NCBI RefSeq assembly: GCF_002260845.1
Contig: NZ_BEDT01000003.1
Location: 1 to 64,000, forward strand
Direction of reading: 5' to 3'
DNA length: 64,000 nucleotides
Source: Pseudolactococcus reticulitermitis
Lineage (GTDB): Bacteria; Bacillota; Bacilli; Lactobacillales; Streptococcaceae
A program made the position numbers and the translations under genes. Positions 12,641 through 22,030 of the stretch are shown here, in pieces. The notes under the pieces are model-generated. The model was given only the letters and a program-made list of their open reading frames with translations. It searched no databases and was not told where the DNA came from. Position 1 is the stretch's first letter. The number at the start of each line of letters is the position of its first letter.

Positions 12641-13951
12641 TTACTTCCGTTTACGGGCAATCAAATGAATCGGTGTCCCCTCAAAAACGAAAGCTTTACG
12701 AATTTGATTTTCTAGCATTCGAGCGTATGAGAAGTGCATGAGTTCTTCTTCATTGACAAAGACGACAAAGGTCGGCGGTTTAATCGCCACTTGGGTCGCA
12801 TAGAAAATCTTGAGCCGGCGACCCTTATCGGTTGGCGTTGGATTAATGGCAATGGCATCCATGATGACATCGTTAAGCACAGCAGATGAAATCCGCATAT
12901 TTTGGGCTTGGCTGACTGATTTAATCAGGTCAGGTAATTTATTCAAACGTTGTTTGGTTTCAGCTGAAACGAAAATAATCGGTGCATAGCTCAGGTATTG
13001 GAACTCATCACGAATTTTTTCTTCCCATTTTTGAAGGGTTTTGTTGTCTTTGTCAATGGTATCCCATTTGTTGACAACGATGATCATCCCACGCCCCGCC
13101 TCATGGGCAAAGCCAGCAATCCTTTTATCGTACTCTCGGATACCCTCTTCGGCGTTTAACACCATGAGGACAACGTCCGAGCGGTCAATGGCGCGCATGG
13201 CACGCATGACTGAATATTTCTCAGTCGATTCGTAGACTTTTCCCCGCTTGCGCATGCCTGCGGTGTCAATCATGGTGAACTCTTGGCCCTCTTCATCCGT
13301 GAAGTTGGTGTCGATGGCATCACGCGTTGTACCGGCAATCGGACTTGCAATCACGCGGTCTTCACCTAAAATGGCGTTAATCAGGCTTGATTTGCCGACG
13401 TTTGGACGACCAATCAGTGAGAACTTGATGATGTCTGGGTTTTCTTCTTCCGTTTCAACTGGTAGGTTGTCGATAATCGCATCGAGGACATCACCAGTCC
13501 CAATCCCATGAACCGCAGAAACAGGATAGGGTTCGCCTAACCCGAGGCTGTAAAAATCGAAAATTTCCATACGGCGCTCAGGATTGTCGATTTTATTGAC
13601 AACGAGAATGACAGGTGTCTCTGTTTTGTAGAGAATTTGTGCCACATATTCGTCTGCATCCGTCACACCATTCTCACCGTCAACGACGAAAACGATGACA
13701 TCAGCCTCATCCATAGCAATCTCAGCTTGCGCCTTGATTTGTGCCATGAAAGGCGTATCCGCCATTTCGATACCGCCCGTGTCAATCATGGCGAATTTTT
13801 TATTGAGCCATTCGCTGGTCGTATAAATCCGGTCACGCGTCACGCCGGGTGTATCTTCGACGATCGAAATGCGTTCGCCCGCGATTCTATTAAAAATTGT
13901 CGATTTGCCAACATTTGGTCGACCGACGATTGCTACTGTAGGTAATGCCAT
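12641..13951 (-). CDS. der: Ribosome biogenesis GTPase Der (EngA)
   Basis: 436 aa. Der is an essential GTPase with two tandem G domains and a C-terminal KH-like domain that acts in 50S assembly. The two P loops, GRPNVGKS near residue 10 and GRPNVGKS near residue 182, the two DTxG motifs ([12 protein letters not shown] and [11 protein letters not shown]) and two NKxD motifs are all present. It starts a short operon with the cupin gene. Confidence 0.97.
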   Translation of the reverse strand: MALPTVAIVGRPNVGKSTIFNRIAGERISIVEDTPGVTRDRIYTTSEWLNKKFAMIDTGGIEMADTPFMAQIKAQAEIAMDEADVIVFVVDGENGVTDADEYVAQILYKTETPVILVVNKIDNPERRMEIFDFYSLGLGEPYPVSAVHGIGTGDVLDAIIDNLPVETEEENPDIIKFSLIGRPNVGKSSLINAILGEDRVIASPIAGTTRDAIDTNFTDEEGQEFTMIDTAGMRKRGKVYESTEKYSVMRAMRAIDRSDVVLMVLNAEEGIREYDKRIAGFAHEAGRGMIIVVNKWDTIDKDNKTLQKWEEKIRDEFQYLSYAPIIFVSAETKQRLNKLPDLIKSVSQAQNMRISSAVLNDVIMDAIAINPTPTDKGRRLKIFYATQVAIKPPTFVVFVNEEELMHFSYARMLENQIRKAFVFEGTPIHLIARKRK

Positions 13952-14087
13952 TATTTTCTTTTCTCCTTTGTATTGCCGTGCTTTTCCACTTGCTAAGCAC
14001 TCAAGTCTAAGTATAACATAAATTTGAGTATTTCTAGTTGGGAATAAAAAATAAGCAGCTATTTTGAGAATAACCTCTTTTCTTAGG

Positions 14088-14525
14088 TCAATATAGTAAA
14101 TTTTTAGGTAAATCTTTGTAATATTTTTTCAAGAACAGTCTAGACTTAGCTATCTTTATAAACATATGGTCTTCAAAAAGATAAGCAACTTCACTGATAT
14201 TATCAATGTTAATTTCAGTATCTAGATTATAAACCTCTTTTATCTCGTCCAAACAGACATTCATCTCTTCAAAATGTTTTAATTCGTCTTTCCATAGATA
14301 AGATAAAATTTGTAGAATATTTTCGTAAAACTCTCTCTCATCATTAATCTTAGCAATATTATTTTCAAACAAGTCAAAATTAACATCTGTCAACTCATCA
14401 CTCAAAATGATTTCACCTGTTTTATAACCGTGCGCAACATCATCAATCGCATCACACTCATCCTCAGCCAAAACTTCAATCGTCCGTTGCAAAGTCTCTG
14501 TAATTTCAACATTAAACTTCTTCAT
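14088..14525 (-). CDS. dpnD: DpnD-like protein
   Basis: 145 aa. The N-terminus ([21 protein letters not shown], then [15 protein letters not shown]) matches what I recall of the DpnD/PcfM domain. In the pneumococcal DpnI system dpnD follows dpnC in the same operon and its function is unknown. The C-terminal 80 residues are Lys/Phe/Tyr-rich and not recognisable. A TAGGAG site precedes the ATG. It lies 60 bases after the DpnI-like gene and its AT content is higher than in flanking housekeeping genes, consistent with acquisition by transfer. Confidence 0.75.
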   Translation of the reverse strand: MKKFNVEITETLQRTIEVLAEDECDAIDDVAHGYKTGEIILSDELTDVNFDLFENNIAKINDEREFYENILQILSYLWKDELKHFEEMNVCLDEIKEVYNLDTEINIDNISEVAYLFEDHMFIKIAKSRLFLKKYYKDLPKNLLY

Positions 14526-14585
14526 TTGAAATATCTCCTAACTTTAATGATCTTTATTATTGATCAAAGATTAGCAGTTGTCAAG

Positions 14586-15350
14586 TCAAATTTTAGAATA
14601 TCTACCATGCCCATCAAAAGAAATAAACCCTTTGTCACGCAACTGTTGCAACTGTTGACGAATCTTTGCCTTAACATTTTGATTATTAGGATGCAGTTTA
14701 GCCAATACTTCTTCAAAAGCATACATCTGTTTCAACGTAAACTCTTGATTCAACTTCTCAACGAAAAATAAAGTGTCAAGCAACCAGCCACGACTATCCA
14801 AGTTTCTGGTATCAAGTGGTTTAGCTTTTCGGTAAATTGACAGCACAGTTTGCTTATCAATGATTCTTTGATTCTTAATCAAATGAATTTTGCCAATTTC
14901 TGGTACTTTTTGAATCTCAATATTACTACCAACCCAACCAGCACGTCTAGCCGTATCAGCAAGTGGCTTTCTCTTTTCAATAATCGTTTCAGTAAAAAAG
15001 AATTTCGGAATTAAAATCAAATTTTGAACTTGAAAATTTTTATGTGTCAAATACAATAAATCTGGATTATTCGTATCTGAAATTCGTTTAATTAAGGTAT
15101 CATAAGCACCATTGACAATCTTTTTAGGTAAAATTAATTGATTCTCTTTACTTTTCAATTCAAACTCAGATTGGCAAATGGGACAATAAAAATCAGCAAC
15201 CGGGCGATTGTTCTCAAAATGATTGATATAATCATTCCCACAAATTGGACAGTACAAATTTTTTTGTGCCCAATTTTCAGTCATCACTCTGGCTTGCTGA
15301 GATTTACTTTTATATTGACTTTGGCTATTCTCCAGTATTAGTTCTATAAT
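14586..15350 (-). CDS. dpnC: DpnI-type methyl-directed restriction endonuclease
   Basis: DpnI cuts GATC only when its adenine is methylated, so it needs no partner methyltransferase, and none is present here. The protein carries a zinc-ribbon (CPICGNDY...FYCPICQSEF), HFENNRPVADFYC, KPLADTARRAGWVGSNI and a winged-helix end (IRQQLQQLRDKGFISFDGHGRY), all as in DpnI. The first usual start codons (GTG 15287, ATG 15284) would cut about 20 residues that still look like DpnI (YKSKSQQARVMTENW). The in-frame ATT at 15350, preceded by AAGG, gives 254 aa, the DpnI length. An ATT start, or a mutated start, is therefore likely. Confidence 0.85.
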   Translation of the reverse strand: MIELILENSQSQYKSKSQQARVMTENWAQKNLYCPICGNDYINHFENNRPVADFYCPICQSEFELKSKENQLILPKKIVNGAYDTLIKRISDTNNPDLLYLTHKNFQVQNLILIPKFFFTETIIEKRKPLADTARRAGWVGSNIEIQKVPEIGKIHLIKNQRIIDKQTVLSIYRKAKPLDTRNLDSRGWLLDTLFFVEKLNQEFTLKQMYAFEEVLAKLHPNNQNVKAKIRQQLQQLRDKGFISFDGHGRYSKI

Positions 15351-15371
15351 AACACCTTATTTTCTAAACTC

Positions 15372-16091
15372 TCACATCAACTTCTTATCCTGCAAATTCT
15401 CAAGCGTCGCTGTTTGTGACGGCACTCCGAATTGTGTGGCGATGCGCTCACTCCAATCGCTAGAAAGACGACGTGCCCCAGCAAATTCAGCTTGTAAGCG
15501 GTCATAATCTTCAATGACTTTTATTGTTTGCTCTTGATAACGTTCATCAAAGACAACTGCTTCATAAGGCAAGCGTGGTTTGACGTCATTTTGGCGAGCA
15601 GGCACACCCAAGGCTAGACCAAATAGAGGATAGGTGTAGTCTGGCAAATGCAAAAGATTCGAAATCTCAGCAGCTTGATCTCGAATCAGCCCCACAATCA
15701 CACCGCCGTAGCCCAAACTTTCCGCAGCTAAGAGGGTATTTTGCGCCGCTAAACTGGCATCAACAGATGAAATCAAGAGATTCTCAGTACCTTCTGGGAA
15801 AAATTGGTCTGTGTGCAATTTCGTGGCTTTTTCAGCTCGATTTAAATCGCCAACAAACACTAGAAAATGAGACGCCTGCTTAATTGACTTCTGGGGTTGT
15901 AAGTCAAAAATTTTGCTTTTGGTCTCATCCGTCTGCACATTGATAATCGAATAAGACTGGAAATTTTTCCAGGTCGACGCTGCGCGTCCTGCCTCAATTA
16001 TCGTTTTCAATGTGGCAGCGGGGATTTTTTCTGCTGTAAAATTCCTGACAGAGGCATGCTCTAACATGAGTTTAATCGTCTCATTAACCAT
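15372..16091 (-). CDS. Nitroreductase-family FMN oxidoreductase (NfsA/NfrA-like)
   Basis: 239 aa from MVNETIKLMLEHASVRNFTAEKI. It has the family features of NAD(P)H-dependent flavin/nitro reductases: the N-terminal HASVRNFT, GRAASTWKNFQSYSI, a central DASLAAQNTLLAAESLGYGGVIVG and LGVPARQNDVKPRLP. The physiological substrate is unknown; such enzymes reduce quinones, nitro compounds or flavin. The start overlaps the dnaI stop by eight bases, implying translational coupling. The open frame extends 17 codons upstream inside dnaI, which I do not include. Confidence 0.85.
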   Translation of the reverse strand: MVNETIKLMLEHASVRNFTAEKIPAATLKTIIEAGRAASTWKNFQSYSIINVQTDETKSKIFDLQPQKSIKQASHFLVFVGDLNRAEKATKLHTDQFFPEGTENLLISSVDASLAAQNTLLAAESLGYGGVIVGLIRDQAAEISNLLHLPDYTYPLFGLALGVPARQNDVKPRLPYEAVVFDERYQEQTIKVIEDYDRLQAEFAGARRLSSDWSERIATQFGVPSQTATLENLQDKKLM

Positions 16092-16965
16092 TGCGCCGAT
16101 TCTCTCCCTCCAACCGAAACTCTTTTGACAGCTTGCGGACACGCTCCATGACCCGCTTAGCAGGCCAAGTCTCGTCGCCTTTTTTAGTCATGGCAAGTCG
16201 CGCTTCAAGCTCATCCATGGTCAAATTAGACGTGAAGAAAGTCGGTAAATTTTCCTGCATCCGATACTGCAAAATCACTTGCAAAATATTATCGCGAATC
16301 CAGTCGTTATTGCTTTCGGCACCAATGTCGTCCAAGACTAAAACTTGGACTTTTTTAATCTCATTGGCTTGCCACTTTAACTCATCAAAACCAGTATTGT
16401 CAGAGATAAAAGACGGATAGTGAATCAAGCTAGTCGAAATCCCCTTCTCTGCCAATTTATTGGCCATAGCAGCCATCATAAAGCTCTTACCAACACCAAA
16501 TTTGCCATAAAGATAGACCCCATTTTGGTTGGGATAATCAGCGATAAAATCAGCGACCGCTTGATAAGCCGCAACGCGATTGGCATCGTCCAACAGGACG
16601 TCATCCCATGTCACGTTAGCAAAATCTTTCGGCATACCGATTAATTTCACGCGACGTTTTTTACTAATTTCAGCCTCTTTAGCTAGGGTTGCTGCTGTGG
16701 CACGATAGGTCACATCTGCAAAGCCTTCATTATTAAAAAGAATTGGCTCATAGCCTGCGATTTTAGTCGGTTCACCTGCGACAAATTTAGCTTTTTCTTT
16801 TAGATATTCGTTAAATTTTGATAGAGATTTCGTGACTTGAGCAGGTTCAAACGCGTTGTCTTGAATAAAGGTCTGAATTTCAGAATTATCCAATATTTTA
16901 GCCGTCAATTCCTGATATTTTTTGACGTCTAAACGATTTGCCATCGCATCTGCTATTGATTCCAT
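16084..16965 (-). CDS. dnaI: Primosomal protein / helicase loader DnaI
   Basis: 293 aa from MESIADAMANRLDVKKYQEL. It is an AAA+ ATPase that loads the replicative helicase. The N-terminal helicase-binding domain is followed by Walker A GKFGVGKSFMMAAM, Walker B VLVLDDIGAES and sensor region TSNLTMDELEARL. Three ATGs are close together; the third matches the streptococcal DnaI start and lies after GGTGGTG within the dnaB end. It follows dnaB directly, the standard order in this group. Confidence 0.92.
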   Translation of the reverse strand: MESIADAMANRLDVKKYQELTAKILDNSEIQTFIQDNAFEPAQVTKSLSKFNEYLKEKAKFVAGEPTKIAGYEPILFNNEGFADVTYRATAATLAKEAEISKKRRVKLIGMPKDFANVTWDDVLLDDANRVAAYQAVADFIADYPNQNGVYLYGKFGVGKSFMMAAMANKLAEKGISTSLIHYPSFISDNTGFDELKWQANEIKKVQVLVLDDIGAESNNDWIRDNILQVILQYRMQENLPTFFTSNLTMDELEARLAMTKKGDETWPAKRVMERVRKLSKEFRLEGENRRNG

Positions 16966-16972
16966 TGCCATC

Positions 16973-18157
16973 TTATTCACCACCATTCATTTTTTCAAGT
17001 GCTTGACGTCTGATTTTTTCTAGCTCAGCCTGCTGATCCCTGCTGGTTTCATTTTTATAATCAGGGTCATACCAATCCGGTGTTTTACTCCCAACGGGTG
17101 CGGCTTTTTGCTGAGGTTTCGCCTGAGCTGTCGCTTTCTCCGTCTGTTTACGCTGATAAGTCGCTAGCCACCTAACTGCGAGCTCGGCTGAGGTCACCTG
17201 GTCTTTCTTCCAGCGGTTCGCCTGCTCTTCTAGATAGTCTGAAACATTCGAATAGCCCCGAATTTCCAAGAAATAGATGATTAGCATATTTTGGATTTCG
17301 GGTAGCACGCCATCACGGGAAAGTCGGACAAGTAATTGTTTTTCTTTTTGGGTTGGATGACCATCAAATCGGCGTTTTTTGATTTGCGTTAACAAGGCTT
17401 CTGGCTTTTCAGACTTGGCTGTTCTGATTAAGCCCTGTTCAGCTTTTGAAAAATCGAGTAAACGTGGCTGTTTTTGATTTTGCGCGATTAAATGGCGAGA
17501 TATATTAGCTGTGTTCAGCGTTTGATCCGCATTTTTCGTCGTTTCAGCGATTTTAAAGAGTTTATACCAATCCAAGTCAAATTTATCTGCTAGGGCATAA
17601 AGCGCTAACGTGTCCTTGGTTTCATCATCAAACTGGACGCCTTGATCTTGCATGGCTGTTTTGAAAGCCGCTAAGTCTAATTTCGTATCTGTCGGCACTG
17701 ACACGACTGGTGTTTCAGGCACTTCCGCCACACGGTAGACATCTGAAAACTTTTTAGAGATTTTCTGACCTGAAAAGTCGCTTTCTCTTGCTAATTTTTC
17801 AAGTGCAGGTAGCCCGATTTTGTCCGTTAGCAATTGCTTGTAAAGCCCATCTTCCAGAAACAGCTCCGGGGTCAAATGGCTCTGCAAATCTAGGATCAGC
17901 TCGCCATGATTGTCATAGATGTCTAGTAGATGTAAGGCTGACAATAAGTCAAATCCATTCATCAAATCATTCAAACCATAATCCAGATGATTGAGCAAAT
18001 CCGACAAGCGACCTTTTTGAGTTGGAAAGGCACGTAAAAGTTGATAAAGGGCGAAACCATTCCGCCCAATAATCGGTTGGTAGAACATGACAAAAACACC
18101 GGCATCAAAGCTGGTTTTGTCAGCGTTTTTGACTGTGAATTTATCAATCGGTCGCAT
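16973..18157 (-). CDS. dnaB: Replication initiation/membrane attachment protein DnaB
   Basis: 394 aa. DnaB of Firmicutes works with DnaD and DnaI to load the helicase at oriC. The N-terminal winged-helix part contains FVMFYQPIIGRNGFALYQLLRAF and the C-terminal DDBH2/DnaB_2 domain contains LLDFSKAEQ...YFLEIRGYSNVSDYLEEQANRW. A proline/glutamine linker (KQTEKATAQAKPQQKAAP) precedes the C-terminal tail with PDWYDPDYKNE, typical of primosomal proteins. The stop overlaps the dnaI region; a family II repeat lies upstream. Confidence 0.92.
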   Translation of the reverse strand: MRPIDKFTVKNADKTSFDAGVFVMFYQPIIGRNGFALYQLLRAFPTQKGRLSDLLNHLDYGLNDLMNGFDLLSALHLLDIYDNHGELILDLQSHLTPELFLEDGLYKQLLTDKIGLPALEKLARESDFSGQKISKKFSDVYRVAEVPETPVVSVPTDTKLDLAAFKTAMQDQGVQFDDETKDTLALYALADKFDLDWYKLFKIAETTKNADQTLNTANISRHLIAQNQKQPRLLDFSKAEQGLIRTAKSEKPEALLTQIKKRRFDGHPTQKEKQLLVRLSRDGVLPEIQNMLIIYFLEIRGYSNVSDYLEEQANRWKKDQVTSAELAVRWLATYQRKQTEKATAQAKPQQKAAPVGSKTPDWYDPDYKNETSRDQQAELEKIRRQALEKMNGGE

Positions 18158-18170
18158 ATTTTTTCCTCAA

Positions 18171-18280
18171 TCCAGTTTATAATGCGCAACACCTAGGAAA
18201 AAGATACATCATAGAATCGGCGCACGCACCGAACCTCTGATTTTCTATTTTTTTCTAGGTGCTAAACACACATTACCACC
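18171..18280 (-). repeat. Dispersed repeat family II, copy 2 (between nrdR and dnaB)
   Basis: 110 bp. The ends form inverted repeats (CCAGTTTATAATGCGC...CACCTAG against CTAGGTG...ACACACATTACCACC). It shares AAAAAGATA and TGATTTTCTATTTT with copy 1 but lacks one internal hairpin of about 30 bp. Confidence 0.72.
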
Positions 18281-18287
18281 TTTTCAT

Positions 18288-18740
18288 CTACTTATTCTTT
18301 TTAGTAATGTTGCGCAAGAGATCTTCGAGATCGCTGACGTCTTTGAAACTGCGATAAACACTGGCAAAACGCACATAGGTAATCTCATCAAGCTCTGCCA
18401 ATTCTTCCATGACGAATTCACCAATGGTTTCCGAACGCACTTCATTTTCAGCCAGCATTCTCACCTTGCGCTCAACACGCTCCACCGCTTTTTCGATTGA
18501 CTCAGAAGAAACTGGACGTTTGCGGGCACTGCGAACAATGCCTGTGATGATTTTATCCCGGTTGAAAATTTCGCGGGTGTCATCTTTTTTGATAACTAAC
18601 AAGGGCATTTCTTCGATACGTTCAAAGGTGGTAAATCGATTACCACAATTTTCGCATTCACGGCGACGTCTGATGGCATTTTCAGCCTGACGACTATCGA
18701 CGACTTTTGATTCTTCTGATTGACATTTAGGACATTTCAT
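18288..18740 (-). CDS. nrdR: Transcriptional repressor NrdR
   Basis: 150 aa, the usual length. NrdR senses ATP/dATP and represses ribonucleotide reductase genes. The zinc ribbon is [17 protein letters not shown]...[15 protein letters not shown], followed by an ATP-cone with [19 protein letters not shown]. The start is the ATG of MKCPKC, one base after the trmB stop; seven more upstream codons are open but not family-like. It sits just upstream of dnaB, as in many Firmicutes. Confidence 0.96.
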   Translation of the reverse strand: MKCPKCQSEESKVVDSRQAENAIRRRRECENCGNRFTTFERIEEMPLLVIKKDDTREIFNRDKIITGIVRSARKRPVSSESIEKAVERVERKVRMLAENEVRSETIGEFVMEELAELDEITYVRFASVYRSFKDVSDLEDLLRNITKKNK

Positions 18741-18741
18741 A

Positions 18742-19383
18742 TTAAAACTGTGCCTCCACACGGTAAATCACTTGACCTTTTGAGGAGAATTTCGCCTCGT
18801 ATTCTGTCATCACATTTTTTTCGGCAAATGTTGTATCTGCATGTAAATCCAACCACACTTGTTGCAAGGTCATGCCATATTGACTCATCGATGCGAGTGA
18901 ATATTCAAACAAACCACGATTATCCGTTTTAAAATGGACTTGCCCATGTGGCACCAAAATGGTCTCGTAGGTTTTCAGAAAATCTTTATAAGTCAAACGA
19001 CGTTTTTCATGACGCGTTTTAGGCCAGGGATCTGAAAAGTTCAGATAGACTAAATCGACTTCACCAGCCGCAAAATAATTGGTTAGGCTACTGCCGTCAA
19101 CATGCAAGAGTTGCACATTGGGCAAATTCAGTTCTAACACCTTATCCAAAGCGTAAGATAAAACTGTCAACTGCATATCAATGGCGATATAGTTAATCTC
19201 TGGATGACGTTCAGCCATGCCTGTGATAAAAGCCCCTTTTCCTGACCCAACTTCGATATGAATGGGATGATGATTGCCAAATTTCTCCGCCCATTTCCCT
19301 TTAAATCTTTCCGGATTTTCAACCACATATTGGGTATTGGCCGCCATCATCTCTGGCGCACCTTTCCGATTTCTCACTCGCAT
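18742..19383 (-). CDS. trmB: tRNA (guanine-N7-)-methyltransferase TrmB
   Basis: 213 aa. It methylates G46 of tRNA with S-adenosylmethionine. Motifs: SAM site [33 protein letters not shown] (catalytic/product motif) and [15 protein letters not shown], all strongly conserved. It is the middle gene of ccrZ-trmB-nrdR. Confidence 0.97.
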   Translation of the reverse strand: MRVRNRKGAPEMMAANTQYVVENPERFKGKWAEKFGNHHPIHIEVGSGKGAFITGMAERHPEINYIAIDMQLTVLSYALDKVLELNLPNVQLLHVDGSSLTNYFAAGEVDLVYLNFSDPWPKTRHEKRRLTYKDFLKTYETILVPHGQVHFKTDNRGLFEYSLASMSQYGMTLQQVWLDLHADTTFAEKNVMTEYEAKFSSKGQVIYRVEAQF

Positions 19384-19476
19384 TTTTTACTCCTATGTTT
19401 ATTTAACACGCTTTTTTGTAAGCTTTAAAAACATTTCCCTTTAACTGAAACAAGGAGACGCTAGTCTCCCCATACA

Positions 19477-20277
19477 TTATTTGAAAATGTCGCAAAAATT
19501 TCGCAAACCTAGAATTTCTAAATTCGCAGCCTGTAAATTATCAGACCATAAATTTTCGTTGATTTGTTTTAAAAACGATAACGTCCCATACCATTTTATT
19601 TTAACAAAAGTTTCTTCATCCACCCGATAACCTGAGTACTCTAACCATTCCCGCCATTGACTTGGAGCAATGTAGTGGCTCAAGAGATGGGCGACATCGA
19701 CAAAGGCGTCAGATAAAGCAACCGTATCCCAATCGACTAAGTAAATCTTACCACTATGGTCATTTTTCAACCAGTTGTGATGGTTCACATCACCATGCAC
19801 GACAACGGCATGTTGCGCGTCGAACCTAGGTGTCGCGTCTCGTAATTCTGTTAGAGCATGCAACAAGTAAGAATTCTGAATCAAACTTCTATGGGCGTGC
19901 CGATGTAATTTATCTACCAATTGTCTCGGTGTGGTCACATCGTTGCCGAATTTTTTGAAAGCTTCTACCAGCATTTTGCTGTGATGGAGGGTAGCGAGCG
20001 TTTGATTAACCTGCATATCGCCCATCTCAGTTGCCGCAAGAACGACGCCGTCAACCCAAGATTGTGCCGTCAACATATCGCCATTGCTATTGCGCTTGGT
20101 CCAGATGATTTTTGGCGTCAAACCCACTTGTGAAATGGATGCCAGAAGAGGGCTAGCATTGACTTTGACAAATGCCTTTTGGCTCCCAAAAGTCGCATAA
20201 AAAACGTTATTCACACTCTGACCAAATGAATTATTAAGTGGCACGTAATGCCAATCCGCTTCGTTGCCTTGCATCAT
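19477..20277 (-). CDS. ccrZ: Cell-cycle regulator CcrZ (choline-kinase-like phosphotransferase)
   Basis: 266 aa from MMQGNEADWHYVPLNNSFGQS. It has the aminoglycoside/choline kinase fold with the Brenner motif VVHGDVNHHNWL and the metal-binding VDWDTVALSD. CcrZ was shown in pneumococcus to couple division with replication initiation. It sits directly upstream of trmB as there. The GGAGG site lies 11 bases before the ATG, a slightly long spacing; the frame is open 11 codons upstream. Confidence 0.87.
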   Translation of the reverse strand: MMQGNEADWHYVPLNNSFGQSVNNVFYATFGSQKAFVKVNASPLLASISQVGLTPKIIWTKRNSNGDMLTAQSWVDGVVLAATEMGDMQVNQTLATLHHSKMLVEAFKKFGNDVTTPRQLVDKLHRHAHRSLIQNSYLLHALTELRDATPRFDAQHAVVVHGDVNHHNWLKNDHSGKIYLVDWDTVALSDAFVDVAHLLSHYIAPSQWREWLEYSGYRVDEETFVKIKWYGTLSFLKQINENLWSDNLQAANLEILGLRNFCDIFK

Positions 20278-20319
20278 GCTGATAGCCCCCTCCTTTCTTT
20301 CTGATATCACTTGACTGTC

Positions 20320-20568
20320 TTACCCTTTATAATGAATCAACATCGACTGCGTTAAAATGTCCGCATACATATAAGATTCAACGATTTTTTGACCACGTGG
20401 CAATGTTTTCTCAACGACAAAATGCGTGTCAAAAACTTCTGTCAAGGTCACTTTATGACGATTTTCACGTTTACGACCGTAGTGGTCTGTAATATCAACA
20501 TCTTCACCTAAGTGTGAGGCTACTTCTTTTTTAATTTCAATGATTTTTCCAACTTCTTGACTATCCAT
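20320..20568 (-). CDS. Veg-family (DUF1021) protein
   Basis: 82 aa. The pattern SHLGEDVDITDHYGRKRENRHKV followed by VFDTHFVVEKT and ESYMYADILTQSMLIHY fits the small beta-barrel Veg family, which in B. subtilis stimulates biofilm genes and is near-ubiquitous in Firmicutes. A weak GAGAG site precedes the ATG. It lies 42 bases upstream of ccrZ, so it may be co-transcribed. The family call is from memory of the pattern. Confidence 0.7.
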   Translation of the reverse strand: MDSQEVGKIIEIKKEVASHLGEDVDITDHYGRKRENRHKVTLTEVFDTHFVVEKTLPRGQKIVESYMYADILTQSMLIHYKG

Positions 20569-20643
20569 TATCGCTCTCGTTTCTTTGATTTCCTAGGTTC
20601 ACCAATAGGTGAACTTTTACAGTATTTCTATTATAACATGAAA

Positions 20644-20677
20644 GGTCTCCTAAAATCTACACTTGATTTTAGGAGCC
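20644..20677 (-). terminator. Terminator of the gdpP-rplI-dnaC operon
   Basis: 11-bp perfect stem CTCCTAAAATC/GATTTTAGGAG plus an outer GG/CC with one bulge, overlapping the dnaC stop codon and followed by TTTCAT on the minus strand. Confidence 0.78.
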
Positions 20678-22030
20678 TTGACTTGGCTCATGATTTGAGT
20701 CAAGGCTGGTGAACTTGGTATATTGACCGACCCACATGAGTTCAGCAGTACCCGTTTCTCCCGACCGATTCTTGGCAAAAATAATCTCAGCCTTATTATC
20801 AATTTCGACTTCGGGATCATTAGCATTTTGATAATAAGCCTCACGATGAATAAAGGCGACAATATCCGCATCCTGCTCGATAGAGCCTGACTCACGCAAG
20901 TCTGATAATTTAGGGCGTTTGTCTTCACGTTGCTCAACGCCACGGCTGAGCTGACTGAGCGCAATCACAGGGACTTTTAATTCTTTGGCTAGGACTTTTA
21001 ATTGCCGTGAAATTTCTGAGACTTCTTGTTGGCGGTTTTCCTTGCCCGTTCCAGAAATCAACTGCAAATAGTCAATTAAAATCAAGCCGAGATTGCCTTG
21101 CTCTTGGGCTAATTTTCGTGATCTGGCGCGAATCTCTGTGATTTTAATCCCGGGCGAATCATCCACGTAAATACTTCTATCCGCCAAGGCGCCTTGTGCA
21201 ATGATCAAATTACTCCAGTCGTCATCGGTCAACTTACCTGTCCGCAAAGCATGGGCATCAATTAACCCCTCTGACGAAACCATCCGATTAACCAGACTTT
21301 CTGCCCCCATTTCCAGTGAGAAAATGGCAACCGTTTGCCCGAGCTTGCCGATATTTGAGGCAATGTTCAGTGCGAAAGCAGTTTTCCCCATGGCGGGGCG
21401 GGCGGCAAGGATAATCAGCTCGCCCTCATGGAGACCTGTCGTTTTCGCATCCAGAGACGGAAAACCTGTCGAAATCCCTGTCACCGTTGATTTCAGCTTG
21501 GATAAACGCTCGATTTCATCGTAATTGGTATCAATGATTTCCGAAATTTTACGAAATCCTGACCGCGTCCGCCCTTCTGTGACGGCAACGATGCCTTTTT
21601 CAGCCTCGGCGATAATATCGTCTGCAGCATCTTCCTGAGAATAGGCCCGTTCAACTGAATTCGTTAATTGGCTGATGAGCTTACGTAATAAAGATTTTTC
21701 AGCGACAATTTTGGCATAGAAAACAGCATGGGCAGCCGTTGGCGTACTCGTTGCCAATTCAGCGATATAGGAAATCCCGCCGATTGTCTCTAAATCGCCT
21801 TGATTTTCCAAAAGAGAGTGGACGGTCAGGACATCAATCGGACTGCGGTCGTCTTGCAAACGCAGCATAATGCGAAAAATAATCTTATGCGATGTCTTAT
21901 AAAAATCATCTGCTGTGACGTATTCTGATACTTCAATCAGGCGGTCACTATCAAGGAAAATCGCCCCAAGGACAGCCTGCTCAGCTGCTAAATCTTGAGG
22001 CGGTGCCTTGAGCACATCAATATCTGCCAT
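20669..22030 (-). CDS. dnaC: Replicative DNA helicase
   Basis: 453 aa DnaB-type hexameric helicase, called DnaC in B. subtilis nomenclature. The N-terminal domain has PPQDLAAEQAVLGAIFLD; the RecA-like motor has Walker A AARPAMGKTAFALN, FSLEMGAESLVNRM, Walker B LILIDYLQLI and the arginine-rich LSQLSRGVEQREDKRPKLSDL. It starts next to the rplI stop. Together with dnaB and dnaI in this window it makes the helicase and most of its loader. Confidence 0.97.
   Translation of the reverse strand: MADIDVLKAPPQDLAAEQAVLGAIFLDSDRLIEVSEYVTADDFYKTSHKIIFRIMLRLQDDRSPIDVLTVHSLLENQGDLETIGGISYIAELATSTPTAAHAVFYAKIVAEKSLLRKLISQLTNSVERAYSQEDAADDIIAEAEKGIVAVTEGRTRSGFRKISEIIDTNYDEIERLSKLKSTVTGISTGFPSLDAKTTGLHEGELIILAARPAMGKTAFALNIASNIGKLGQTVAIFSLEMGAESLVNRMVSSEGLIDAHALRTGKLTDDDWSNLIIAQGALADRSIYVDDSPGIKITEIRARSRKLAQEQGNLGLILIDYLQLISGTGKENRQQEVSEISRQLKVLAKELKVPVIALSQLSRGVEQREDKRPKLSDLRESGSIEQDADIVAFIHREAYYQNANDPEVEIDNKAEIIFAKNRSGETGTAELMWVGQYTKFTSLDSNHEPSQGS

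Noticed and set aside
15138-15341. Plus-strand frame opposite the DpnI gene
   Set aside because: Shadow of the minus-strand coding sequence with no ribosome site; the minus frame has clear DpnI motifs.
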